This document shows, piece after piece, positions 7,273-14,883 of a stretch of DNA of 19,971 nucleotides. The notes under the pieces were generated by a model that did not search any database, was not told where the DNA came from, and saw nothing but the letters and a program-made list of their open reading frames with translations. Numbering within the stretch: position 1 is the stretch's first letter; every line of letters begins with the position of its first letter. Position numbers and translations under genes: made by a program. Location: contig JASLEM010000111.1 of the NCBI GenBank assembly GCA_030151165.1, positions 1 to 19,971 on the forward strand. Reading direction: 5' to 3'. Origin of the DNA: Burkholderiaceae bacterium. GTDB lineage: Bacteria > Pseudomonadota > Gammaproteobacteria > Burkholderiales > Burkholderiaceae.

Positions 7273-7294
7273 CGGATCCACGCCACGAGATCCG
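7273..7294 (+). other. 5'-leader stem-loop of cassette 3
   Basis: CGGATC (7273-7278) pairs with GATCCG (7289-7294) across a 10-base loop. It matches the stem in the cassette 2 leader. Confidence 0.5.
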
Positions 7295-7324
7295 GCCCGA
7301 CAACCCGCCGCCACGGAGCCCATC

Positions 7325-7519
7325 ATGAAGACCACCGCCACGCAGGCCGCTTCCTTCGCCCTCGCCGCGCTCGTGACCCTCGCCGCCGTCACCGGCGTCA
7401 GCGGGATCGCCTCGCAACAGCGCGCGAACGCCGAAGCGCTGGCGATGGCGCAGGCCACGACGCTGACGGCCTCCGCCCAGAGCGTCGTCGTCATCGGTCA
7501 CCGAGACATCCGGGCCTGA
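7325..7519 (+). CDS. Small secreted/membrane peptide, cassette copy 3
   Basis: A 64-aa product that begins MKTTATQ, has a hydrophobic stretch (~8-27) and a likely cleavage region GIA/SQQR. The short mature part ends SVVVIGHRDIRA. It shares TQAASFALA, TGVS, QR, AMAQ and the V-x-V-x-(G/A)-H-R tail with copy 2. GGAG lies six bases before the ATG. It has its own upstream module and terminator, so it is monocistronic. No known family is recognised; a secreted or membrane-anchored micro-protein is the most the sequence supports. Confidence 0.72.
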   Translation: MKTTATQAASFALAALVTLAAVTGVSGIASQQRANAEALAMAQATTLTASAQSVVVIGHRDIRA

Positions 7520-7561
7520 GACTGACGCGCGTCCCGCGCGCGACCACCTCAGCTCCTTTAC

Positions 7562-7587
7562 GGCCTCGCGATGCGGGGCCTTTTTTT
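7562..7587 (+). terminator. Rho-independent terminator of peptide cassette 3
   Basis: 8-bp stem GGCCTCGC/GCGGGGCC (one G-T pair; 7562-7569, 7573-7580) with a 3-base loop and seven T. Confidence 0.88.
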
Positions 7588-7710
7588 CGCCCCGCCTTTT
7601 TGCCCGTCCACCGGCAGGGCCACCGCCGCCGCGCCAGCGGGCGAAACACGAGGCTGGCATCATGTCCGCAGGATCAAGCTCTCCGGCCGACCGCGGCCGG
7701 GCCCCGCGCC

Positions 7711-8181
7711 ATGAAGAAACTGCTGCTGCCCCTCGTCCTCGCGCTGGCCACCGGCCTCGCCGCCGCCGCCGACCGCCCGTACAACCCCGATGCCGACGCG
7801 AAGGCCGAGATCCGCGCCGCGCTCACGCAGGCCGCCGCCACCAGGCAGCCCGTGCTGCTCATCTTCGGCGCGAACTGGTGCCCGGACTGCCGCGCGCTCG
7901 ACCAGTCGCTCAAGACGGGCCGCAACGCCGAGCTGATCGCGAAGGACTTCAAGGTCGTCAAGGTCGACGTCGGCCACTTCGACCACAACGTCGACGTCAC
8001 GACCGCCTACGGCAACGCGACCGGCCACGGCATCCCGTCGGCGATCATCGTGTCGCCCGACAACCGCATCCTGTTCGCGACCCGCGCCGGCGAGCTCGCC
8101 AACGCGCGCGAGATGAGCGACGACGGCGTCTACGAGTTCTTCACCAAGGCCGTCAGCGAGTCCGCCGCCGCGGCGAAGTGA
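7711..8181 (+). CDS. Exported thioredoxin-family protein
   Basis: A 156-aa protein with a classic signal peptide (MKKLLLPLVLALATGLAAAA, residues 1-20), so it acts outside the cytoplasm, most likely in the periplasm. The redox motif is W56-C57-P58-D59-C60, and the cis-proline is at P109 (GIPSAI), as required of a thioredoxin fold. The WCPDC centre differs from WCGPC of thioredoxin and is typical of periplasmic thioredoxin-like reductases. The ATG at 7711 is chosen because the signal peptide starts there; further in-frame upstream codons have no hydrophobic character. Its stop codon directly abuts the stop of the convergent copper ATPase (TGA then TCA). Proximity to copper genes would suit repair or reduction of thiols in copper-exposed proteins, but that is inference. 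Confidence 0.9.
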   Translation: MKKLLLPLVLALATGLAAAADRPYNPDADAKAEIRAALTQAAATRQPVLLIFGANWCPDCRALDQSLKTGRNAELIAKDFKVVKVDVGHFDHNVDVTTAYGNATGHGIPSAIIVSPDNRILFATRAGELANAREMSDDGVYEFFTKAVSESAAAAK

Positions 8182-10614
8182 TCAGCGCGCGGGCTTCCAG
8201 CGCTTGAGCAGCAGCGCGTTCGTCACGACGCTGACGCTGCTGAACGCCATCGCGGCGCCGGCGATCATCGGGCTCAGCAGGCCGCACGCGGCCAGCGCGA
8301 TGCCCGCCACGTTGTAGACGAACGCCCAGAACAGGTTCTGCCGGATCTTGGCGACGCAGCGGCGCGAGATGTCGAGCGCGTCCGCCACCAGCCGCGGGTC
8401 GGCGCGCATCAGCGTGATGCCGGCCGCGTGCATCGCGACGTCGGTGCCGCCGGCCATCGCGACGCCGACGTCGGCCGCGGCCAGCGCCGGCGCGTCGTTG
8501 AGGCCGTCGCCCACCATCGCGACGCGGCCCTTGCCTCGGCCCTTGCCGTTGCCCGCCATGGCCTCGCGGCGCAGCGACTCCACCAGCGCCGCCTTCTCCT
8601 CGGGCAGCACCTCGGCATGCACGTCCTCGATGCCCAGCAGGCGCGCGACGCCCTGCGCGGCGGCGCGGCCGTCGCCGCTGACCATCACGGTGCGCACGCC
8701 ATCGGCCTGCAGCCGCTGGATCGCCTCGATGGCGCCATCGCGCAGCCGGTCGCCGAAGCCCAGCACGCCCAGCAGCCGCGGCGCGTCGCCGCCCACGTCC
8801 GCGACCCACGACACCGTGCGGCCCGACGCCTGCAGTTCGGCCGCCCGCGCCGCCAGCGGGCCGAGGTCCACACCCAGCTCGCCCATCCAGCGCTCGCTGC
8901 CGAGGCGCAGCTCGAGCTCGCGCATCGGCGCGGCCGCGACGCTCGATCGTTCGACGTCACCGGTCGCCAGACCCGGGGCCGCCGCATCGACCGACGCCTT
9001 CGCCGCCAGACGCGCGTTGAGGATCGCGCTGCGGGCCGCGGCTCTCGCCAGCGATTGCGCGACCTCCGCCGGCGTGCCGTCGACCGGCACCGCGACACGC
9101 GCCGCCACGCCCTTGCCCGCCACGGCGCGCTCCGCGCTCGCGCGGAACACGCGCGCGTTCGTGCTGCGCGCCATCGCCACCACCGCGCGCGCCAGCGGAT
9201 GCGCGCTGTTGGCCTGCATCGCGGCCGCGAGCGCGAGCAGGCGCGCGGCGTCGCCGTCGACGGCTTCGCAGGCGACGAGCATCGGCTTGCCCTCGGTGAG
9301 CGTGCCGGTCTTGTCGAACGCGACCACGCGGACGTCGTGCGCGATCTCCAGCGCCTCGGCGTCCTTGATCAGGATGCCGCGGCGGGCGGCCACGCCGGTG
9401 CCGGCCATCATCGCGGTCGGCGTCGCCAACCCCAGCGCGCAGGGGCACGCGATGACCAGCACCGCCACCGCGTTCAGCAGCGCACGCTCCCAGTCGCCGC
9501 CGGCGAAGCCCCACCCGAGCAGCGTCGCGAGCGCGATCGCGCAGACGACCGGCACGAAGACCGCGCTTACGCGATCGACGAGGTGCTGGATCGGCGCCTT
9601 GCCCTCCTGCGCCGACTCGACCAGCCGCACGATGCGCGCGAGCGTCGACTCCGCGCCGACGGCCGTGACCTCGACCAGCAGCACGCCCTCGCCGTTGACC
9701 GCGCCCCCGGTCACGCGGTCGCCCGCGCGCCGCGCGACGGGCAGGCTCTCGCCCGTGACGAGCGACTCGTCGACGTGGCTCTCGCCGTCGCGCACGACGC
9801 CGTCGGCCGCGAGCCGCTCGCCGGGGCGCGCCACCAGCAGGTCGCCGACGCGCAGCGCGGCGATCGCGATGTCGGCATCCACGCCGTCGCGCCGCACGCG
9901 CGCCGTCTCGGGCTGCAGCGCCTGCAGCGCGCGCAGCGCCTGCGTCGTCTGCCGCTTGGCGCGCGCCTCGAGCCGCTTGCCGAGCAACAGCAGCGTGATG
10001 ACGACGGCCGAGGCTTCGAAGTAGAGGTCCGGGTAAGCGATCACCGCCGAAGGTGCGTGCGCCGCGACCGCCCATTGGTACAGGCTCAATCCGTACGCGG
10101 CCGAGGTGCCGAGCGCCACCAGCACGTCCATGTTCGCGCCGCCGCCGCGCAGCGCGCGCCACGCGCCGGCATAGAAACGCGCGCCGAGCCAGAACTGCAC
10201 CGGCGTCGCGAGCAGGAACTGCAGCCACGCCGGCCATTCGAAACGCACGCCGACGAGCGCCGCCAGCATCGGCAGCAGCAGCGGGATCGACAGCACGGCC
10301 GCGATCGCGACGGGCCGCCATTCGTCCACCGACGACGGCATCGGCGGCGGGGGGAGATCGGGCGCGCGGGCCGCGTAGCCGGCCTTGCGGATCGCGCGCT
10401 CGAGGCCGTCGAACGCCAGCGGGCCGTCCCCCCGCACGCTGGCCACCTCGGTCGCGAGGTTCACGCTCGCCTCGGCCACGCCGGGCACCGCGCGCAACGC
10501 CTTCTCGACGCGCCCCGCGCAGGCCGCGCAGCTCATGCCGTCGACGGGGAAGGACCAGTCGCGGCGGGCGGGCAGCGGCGGCGGCGAAACGAGGGGCGGC
10601 GAGGACGTCGACAT
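8182..10614 (-). CDS. copA: Copper-translocating P1B-type ATPase
   Basis: An 810-aa inner-membrane pump that exports Cu(I) using ATP. In order: a Pro-rich start; one N-terminal HMA metal-binding domain (GMSCAAC, Cys29 and Cys32); transmembrane helices from ~100; the TGES actuator motif (288-291); the CPC metal site (390-392); the phosphorylated Asp434 in DKTGT; the His-Pro dipeptide 472-473; GDGLND (702-707). The final helices carry Y767-N768 and the M789/S792-S793 group that defines copper(I) specificity in PIB-1 pumps. Oddities: the nucleotide domain has about 50 extra Ala-rich residues between GKGVAARV (500-507) and LRLGSERWM (569-577), where relatives have a short link, and the usual TGDN motif reads SGDG (646-649). 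The gene is divergent from the small HMA protein and convergent, without a gap, with the thioredoxin gene. Confidence 0.94.
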   Translation of the reverse strand: MSTSSPPLVSPPPLPARRDWSFPVDGMSCAACAGRVEKALRAVPGVAEASVNLATEVASVRGDGPLAFDGLERAIRKAGYAARAPDLPPPPMPSSVDEWRPVAIAAVLSIPLLLPMLAALVGVRFEWPAWLQFLLATPVQFWLGARFYAGAWRALRGGGANMDVLVALGTSAAYGLSLYQWAVAAHAPSAVIAYPDLYFEASAVVITLLLLGKRLEARAKRQTTQALRALQALQPETARVRRDGVDADIAIAALRVGDLLVARPGERLAADGVVRDGESHVDESLVTGESLPVARRAGDRVTGGAVNGEGVLLVEVTAVGAESTLARIVRLVESAQEGKAPIQHLVDRVSAVFVPVVCAIALATLLGWGFAGGDWERALLNAVAVLVIACPCALGLATPTAMMAGTGVAARRGILIKDAEALEIAHDVRVVAFDKTGTLTEGKPMLVACEAVDGDAARLLALAAAMQANSAHPLARAVVAMARSTNARVFRASAERAVAGKGVAARVAVPVDGTPAEVAQSLARAAARSAILNARLAAKASVDAAAPGLATGDVERSSVAAAPMRELELRLGSERWMGELGVDLGPLAARAAELQASGRTVSWVADVGGDAPRLLGVLGFGDRLRDGAIEAIQRLQADGVRTVMVSGDGRAAAQGVARLLGIEDVHAEVLPEEKAALVESLRREAMAGNGKGRGKGRVAMVGDGLNDAPALAAADVGVAMAGGTDVAMHAAGITLMRADPRLVADALDISRRCVAKIRQNLFWAFVYNVAGIALAACGLLSPMIAGAAMAFSSVSVVTNALLLKRWKPAR

Positions 10615-10624
10615 GCGGGGTTCT

Positions 10625-10683
10625 GGAACGACAGGGCGGGGACGGCAGACACGGAACGGACGGTGAGCGTCAAGTGTCGTTCC
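10625..10683. repeat. 9-bp inverted repeat upstream of copA
   Basis: GGAACGACA (10625-10633) and TGTCGTTCC (10675-10683) are exact reverse complements flanking 41 bases. They begin 11 bases upstream of the copA start codon. The TGTCG core recurs in the palindrome near the divergent gene (10815-10829). They could be operator half-sites. Confidence 0.4.
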
Positions 10684-10814
10684 TCTTCCGCATCCCGGCC
10701 TGCCCGCGGATGGAAAAGCCCCAGCCGAATGGGCATTTCGGCGGCGACATCGCGGCGTCGATCAAACCCGCTCGACCCGTGGGGCCGGGCGCGGCGGGGG
10801 TTCCTGCCGGGCGG

Positions 10815-10829
10815 GTGTCGGAGCGACAC
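10815..10829. promoter_or_regulatory. Candidate operator GTGTCG-GAG-CGACAC
   Basis: A perfect 6-3-6 palindrome 29 bases before the start of the HMA-protein gene, in the copA/HMA divergent intergenic region. I cannot match it to the published CueR or CsoR consensus by eye. Confidence 0.4.
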
Positions 10830-10858
10830 TGGCGCATCGTTCGCTCCAGGAGACTCCC

Positions 10859-11083
10859 ATGACCGAATTCCTCGTCGAAGGCATGAGCTGCGGCCACTGC
10901 GTCAACGCCGTGACCGAGGCCGTGCACTCGCTCGACCCGGCGGCGCAGGTCGACGTCGACCTCGGCTCGAAGCACGTGCGGATCGCCTCCGCCGTCGATC
11001 GCTTCGCGCTCTCGCAGGCCCTGGTGGACGCGGGCTACGCGCCGCAGTTCCTCGACATCCACACGAACAGCCAGGGGATCTGA
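10859..11083 (+). CDS. Heavy-metal-associated (HMA) domain protein, CopZ-like
   Basis: A 74-aa single-domain protein with the ferredoxin-like HMA fold. The metal loop GMSCGHC is at 8-14, with Cys11 and Cys14 binding Cu(I) or another soft metal. No signal peptide is seen, so it is cytosolic, as expected for a copper chaperone delivering to CopA. A strong AGGAG (10848-10852) lies six bases before the ATG. The gene is transcribed divergently from copA across a 244-bp region, and the tautomerase gene starts two bases after its stop. Cargo is inferred from the family and the neighbour; other thiophilic metals are possible. Confidence 0.88.
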   Translation: MTEFLVEGMSCGHCVNAVTEAVHSLDPAAQVDVDLGSKHVRIASAVDRFALSQALVDAGYAPQFLDIHTNSQGI

Positions 11084-11085
11084 CC

Positions 11086-11472
11086 ATGCCGCTCGTCACC
11101 CTCACCGTCCGGCCCGGCAAGAGCGCGGACTTCAAGACCAAGGTGCTCGAAGGCGTGCACTGCGCCCTCGGCGGCTGCGGCGTGCCGTCGTCCGACCGTT
11201 TCCACCGCGTGCTGGAGCTGTCGGCCGAAGACTTCCGCTTCGACCCGACCTACCCCGACGCCGCCTCCCCGCGCGGCGACGACTTCGTGCTGATCGAGAT
11301 CCTGCTGTCGGTCGGGCGCACCGTGAAGGCCAAGCGCAAGGTCGTGGCCGACCTCATGAGCAACCTGCGCGAATCGCCGGGGCTCGATCCGGAGCACGTG
11401 ATGGTCGTCTTCAAGGAGACGTCGTGGGAGAACTGGTCGTTCGCGGGCGGCCGGTTCATCCACTCGGACTGA
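11086..11472 (+). CDS. Tautomerase-superfamily protein
   Basis: A 128-aa protein. The initiator Met is followed by Pro (MPLVTLTV), the N-terminal proline that becomes the catalytic base of the 4-oxalocrotonate tautomerase superfamily after Met removal. Its length is about twice that of the 62-residue enzymes and suits the longer cis-CaaD/MSAD-like group that fuses two beta-alpha-beta units. The C-terminus carries an aromatic ETSWENWSFAGG motif. It starts two bases after the HMA-protein stop, with AGGGGA in the preceding gene as ribosome-binding site, so the two are co-transcribed and probably coupled. Its substrate is unknown, and the link to a copper chaperone is unexplained. Confidence 0.85.
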   Translation: MPLVTLTVRPGKSADFKTKVLEGVHCALGGCGVPSSDRFHRVLELSAEDFRFDPTYPDAASPRGDDFVLIEILLSVGRTVKAKRKVVADLMSNLRESPGLDPEHVMVVFKETSWENWSFAGGRFIHSD

Positions 11473-11486
11473 CGTCTCCGCCCCGC

Positions 11487-11789
11487 TCAGCCCGGGAGCT
11501 TCGCGGCGAGCACGTCGACCCGCTCGATGACGGGCGCCGCCGACAGCAGCTCCGTCGCGTTGGCCATCAGCGCGGCCGCGATCGGGCCGTTCAGGTGCGC
11601 GGCGCGGCCTTCCTCGCCCGGGAAGGCGTCGAAGATGCCGAACGTCGACGGCCCGAGGCGCAGCGCGAACCACGCCGTCGTCTGCGCCTCCTGGTTGGCG
11701 AGCGGCAGCGCGCCGGCGAGGAAATCGGCGACCGCGGCTTCCTTGCCCGGCCTGGCTTCGAGGCGGACCAGCAATGCGACCTTGACCAT
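11487..11789 (-). CDS. Small antibiotic-biosynthesis-monooxygenase (ABM) domain protein
   Basis: A 100-aa ferredoxin-like alpha-beta-barrel protein (MVKVALLVRLEARPGKEAAVADFL..., shown in part), the fold of YgiN/ActVA-Orf6-type cofactor-free oxygenases that act on quinols or aromatic compounds. Two ATGs compete, at 11795 and 11789. The AAGGAG upstream is only one base from the first but seven from the second, so 11789 is the better start, giving MVKV. A GlxA-type regulator starts 113 bases away in the opposite direction, suggesting that it controls this gene. The stop lies 14 bases from the stop of the convergent tautomerase gene. Substrate is unknown. Confidence 0.82.
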   Translation of the reverse strand: MVKVALLVRLEARPGKEAAVADFLAGALPLANQEAQTTAWFALRLGPSTFGIFDAFPGEEGRAAHLNGPIAAALMANATELLSAAPVIERVDVLAAKLPG

Positions 11790-11886
11790 GTTCATGCTCC
11801 TTGAAAGAAAGTGAGGGGTTCTCGTGTCGAGAGCCCGCACTCTAGGCGCTTCGGGGCGAATGCATCAGTGGCAAGATCGTCCGCTT

Positions 11887-11895
11887 TGATATCAT
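11887..11895 (+). promoter_or_regulatory. Extended -10 element of the GlxA-type regulator gene
   Basis: TGATATCAT reads as TGn plus TATCAT and ends seven bases before the ATG at 11903. This would start transcription at or next to the start codon. There is no Shine-Dalgarno, consistent with a leaderless message. Confidence 0.4.
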
Positions 11896-11902
11896 TCTCG
11901 CC

Positions 11903-12871
11903 ATGCGCATCAACGTGCTCGCGATCGACGGCGTGTTCGACCTGGGGCTGTCCTCGGTGCTGGACACGCTCGGCACCGCCAACGAACTCGCCGCCACGCT
12001 CGACCCGCCGGTGCCGCCGGTCGAGGTCGCGATCGTCGGCGTGCGACGCGACGTGCGCACCGCGCAAGGCCTGTCGGTGCCCGTGCGGCCGCTGGGCGGC
12101 GCCGCGCGGGCGGACGCGATCGTGATCCCGGCGATGGGCGTCAAGACGCCCGACGCGATCGTCGCCGCGCTCGATCGCCGCGACGTGCGCGACGCGACGG
12201 CCGCACTCGTCGACCAGGCGCGCGACCACGTCTGGATCGGCGCCGCCTGCACCGCGACCTTCGTGCTGGCGGACAGCGGCCTGCTGGCCGGTCGCGCCGC
12301 GACGACCTCGTGGTGGCTCGCGCCGCTGTTCCGCGCCCGCTATCCCGGCGTCGAGCTCGACGAGTCGCGCATGCTCGTCGCGTCCGCGCCCTTCGTCACG
12401 GCCGGCGCCGCGCTCGCGCACATCGACCTCGCGCTGGGCCTCGTGCGGCGCTGCAGCCCGACGCTCGCGACGCTCACCGCGCGCTACCTGCTCGTCGAGC
12501 CGCGCGCGTCGCAGGCCGCGTTCGTGATCCCGGATCATCTCGCGCACGCCGACGAGATCGTCGAGCGCTTCGAGCAGTGGGCGCGCCGCCGGCTGTCGCA
12601 GGGCTTCTCGCTCGCGGACGCGGCGTCCAGCGTCGGCACCAGCGAGCGCACGCTCGCGCGCCGGATGCAGCACACGCTCGGCAAGTCGCCGCTGTCGTAT
12701 TTCCAGGACCTGCGGGTCGAGCATGCCGTGCACCTGCTCGAGACCAGCGGCGACAGCATCGACCAGGTCGCGGCGCAGGTCGGCTATGCGGACGGCGTCA
12801 CGCTGCGCACGCTGCTGCGCCGCCGGCTGGGCAAGGGCGTGCGCGAGCTGCGGGCACGCGGCGCCACCTAG
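11903..12871 (+). CDS. GlxA-family transcriptional regulator (DJ-1/PfpI plus AraC HTH)
   Basis: A 322-aa protein. Residues 1-180 form a DJ-1/PfpI-like amidotransferase-fold domain, with Cys116 at the nucleophile-elbow position (IGAACTATF). Residues ~215-318 are an AraC-type DNA-binding domain with two helix-turn-helix units (FSLADAASSVGTSERTLARRM and SIDQVAAQVGYADGVTLRTLL, given as their start-to-end spans). The domain order and length are typical of the GlxA family, whose ligands are mostly unknown. It is divergent from the ABM monooxygenase, the likely target. Its TAG stop overlaps the TAG stop of the convergent Gcr-like gene inside CTAG (12868-12871). Confidence 0.9.
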   Translation: MRINVLAIDGVFDLGLSSVLDTLGTANELAATLDPPVPPVEVAIVGVRRDVRTAQGLSVPVRPLGGAARADAIVIPAMGVKTPDAIVAALDRRDVRDATAALVDQARDHVWIGAACTATFVLADSGLLAGRAATTSWWLAPLFRARYPGVELDESRMLVASAPFVTAGAALAHIDLALGLVRRCSPTLATLTARYLLVEPRASQAAFVIPDHLAHADEIVERFEQWARRRLSQGFSLADAASSVGTSERTLARRMQHTLGKSPLSYFQDLRVEHAVHLLETSGDSIDQVAAQVGYADGVTLRTLLRRRLGKGVRELRARGAT

Positions 12872-14841
12872 GCTTCGCCGGCGCGCGGCGGCCAGACGAA
12901 ATCGTGCGGGCGACGCACGAAGCGCTTGAGCACGAGGCGCATCACCAGGCCGGCGCGCTCGTACTTCACGCGGCGCGCGCGGAACGCGGTCGCGAATGCG
13001 AGGCCGTAGCTCACGGTGACGTTGACCGCGCCGACCAGCACCACGCCGAGGATCGCGAGCGCGGCGCCGGTCTCGGGCTCGTGGCCCTGCAGCGTCGCGA
13101 GCGCGTAGGCCGTGTTGGCGGAGGCGAAGGCGACGTGGCGGATGTCGATCGGCAGGCCCGTGAGGAAGCCGATGAAGCCGACGCCGCCCAGCATGAAGCC
13201 GAACGACAGGTTGCCCAGCAGCGCGCCGAGGTTGTGCTCGACGTAGCGCGCGAGCCGCGCGGTGCGCGCCGGCCCGAGCAGGCGAAGCAGCAGCGGGTGC
13301 GCGGCCAGGCGGGCGCCGACGCGGCCGAAGACGCACAGGTTGTCGTAGTAGCCGCTGATCACGCCCGCCAGGAACAGGCAGACGCCGGCGATCGCCGCGT
13401 GCAGCAACGCCCAGCTCGCCCACGGGTGCAGCTCGGCGAGCATGTGCTGCGCCTTCGCGTCCGGCACCGGGCTCCGGCCCGTCGCGGCGTGGAACGCGAA
13501 CCAGATCGCGACCGCCGTCGGCACCGCGAGCGCGACGTTGCCGACGATCGCGACGACCTGCGTGCGCACCGTCCGCACGATCAGGTCGGCGAGCCGCGCC
13601 GCGCCGGCCGGCGTCGCCTCCTCCTGGTCGAGGCGCGTGGCGAGCAGGTTGGCCGTCATCGCCGGCTGCTTGGTCGCGACGGTGAAGTGCAGCAGGTGGA
13701 TCACGAGGAAGCCGAGCCCGTAGTTGAGGCAGATCGCGAACGTCTCCCACAACGGCGCGAGGTGCGCCTTCGCGATGGACACCTTCAGCAAGGCCATCGC
13801 GCCCACGATCACGCCGGCGCCGCCGGCAACGCGCAGCATGTGCCACCACTGCGGGCGATCGTCGGTCACGTAGTGCTCGCCCGTCTCGCTCGCGTGCTCG
13901 GTGATCTGCAGCGCGACGTCGTGCGTGACGTTCGCGAACACGTGGCGCAGGCTGCGCTCGGTGGCTTGCGCGGCGACGAGCTCCACGAACAGCGCTGCGG
14001 CACGTCCGGCCCGCTCGCCGTCGTCCGGCGCGGCGCGGATCAGCACGAGCTCGCGCAGCCGCTCGAGCGCCTGGTGGGCGGCGTGCAGGCTGTGGGTCAA
14101 CGCGAGGCTGGTGCCGCGGGCCGGCGCGGCGGCGCGCAGGGTCTCGACGGCGTCCTGCGCGGCGGCGAGGCGCCGCAGCAAGTCCTTCGGGCTCGCCGCC
14201 GCATCCCCGCCGCGCGCCGCGATCCATGCGCTCGCCGCCGCGCCGAGCTCGAGCACCTCGGCCTCGTTCGCGGCGTCGGAGCCGCGCACGGCGTGGTCGT
14301 AGCGCACGCGGTCGGGGTCGACGGCCAGGCCGGCGCAGCGGGCGGCCAACATCGCGACGGCCGCATCGCACTCGCCGCCGCAACGCGCGGCGCCGTCGGC
14401 GAAGACGGGCGACGCGAGCACGGCACCGAACAGCGCGGCCCAGTCGTCGATGGCGACCGCCTCGACGCGGGCGATGTCGTCGTCGGTCTCGAACAGCGCG
14501 CCGAACAAGTCGCGCAGCAGCCCGTCGTCGGCGACGTGCGGCAGCAGGCTCGCGCCCAGACGCGAGCGCAACGTGCGCGCGAACGAGGTCGGCTCGAGCA
14601 CGCCGGTGTCGGCATACAGGAACCGATGGCGGCGCGCCGCGAGCACCGCGCCGATCGCGGCGGCGAAGCCATCGCGCAGCGACGCGTCGCCGCGAAGCGC
14701 GGCCGACGCGCGCGCGGGCGCGTCGGCGTCGGCGAGCAGGACGGCCTTGAGCCGCTTCGCCGCGACGACGACGCGGTCGGGCGCGTCGCCGTGCAAGCCC
14801 TCGGCGAACTGTCGCAAGCCGTCGATCGTCGCCTCGTTCAT
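12868..14841 (-). CDS. Gcr-type 'site-specific recombinase' family membrane protein
   Basis: A 657-aa protein resembling the family named after gonococcal Gcr, widespread in Betaproteobacteria. The N-terminal half (1-~325) is soluble and helix-rich. The C-terminal half has about six or seven hydrophobic segments (~335-360, 366-388, 428-450, 474-497, 536-563, 594-620). Conserved-looking blocks are SGYYDNLCVFGRVG (496-509), LGNLSFGFMLGGVGF and LPIDIRHVAFASANTAYA. This architecture is that of an integral membrane protein and shows none of the catalytic pattern of tyrosine or serine recombinases, so the family name is probably misleading. The ATG at 14841 is preferred; in-frame ATGs at 14868 and 14880 lie almost on the csbD terminator. 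A GATAAT six bases before 14841 could be the -10 of a leaderless transcript. Confidence 0.8.
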   Translation of the reverse strand: MNEATIDGLRQFAEGLHGDAPDRVVVAAKRLKAVLLADADAPARASAALRGDASLRDGFAAAIGAVLAARRHRFLYADTGVLEPTSFARTLRSRLGASLLPHVADDGLLRDLFGALFETDDDIARVEAVAIDDWAALFGAVLASPVFADGAARCGGECDAAVAMLAARCAGLAVDPDRVRYDHAVRGSDAANEAEVLELGAAASAWIAARGGDAAASPKDLLRRLAAAQDAVETLRAAAPARGTSLALTHSLHAAHQALERLRELVLIRAAPDDGERAGRAAALFVELVAAQATERSLRHVFANVTHDVALQITEHASETGEHYVTDDRPQWWHMLRVAGGAGVIVGAMALLKVSIAKAHLAPLWETFAICLNYGLGFLVIHLLHFTVATKQPAMTANLLATRLDQEEATPAGAARLADLIVRTVRTQVVAIVGNVALAVPTAVAIWFAFHAATGRSPVPDAKAQHMLAELHPWASWALLHAAIAGVCLFLAGVISGYYDNLCVFGRVGARLAAHPLLLRLLGPARTARLARYVEHNLGALLGNLSFGFMLGGVGFIGFLTGLPIDIRHVAFASANTAYALATLQGHEPETGAALAILGVVLVGAVNVTVSYGLAFATAFRARRVKYERAGLVMRLVLKRFVRRPHDFVWPPRAGEA

Positions 14842-14883
14842 CTGCCGATTATCGAGCGCGACGGCCATCCCTTCGCACAAACG

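Noticed and set aside
8428..11472. 1014-codon plus-strand frame across copA and beyond
   Set aside because: Shadow of copA and, at its end, simply in frame with the tautomerase; composition dominated by Arg, Ala and His.
11792..14383. 863-codon minus-strand frame overlapping GlxA-type and Gcr-like genes
   Set aside because: Arg-rich shadow frame; both real genes have recognisable domains in other frames.
14811..14820. GTCGCAAGCC within the Gcr-like gene
   Set aside because: Lies inside coding sequence with no partner box; a chance match.
12868..14841. Mobile element or integrase implied by the 'site-specific recombinase' family name
   Set aside because: No terminal repeats, tRNA target or recombinase catalytic residues; the protein is membrane-embedded.
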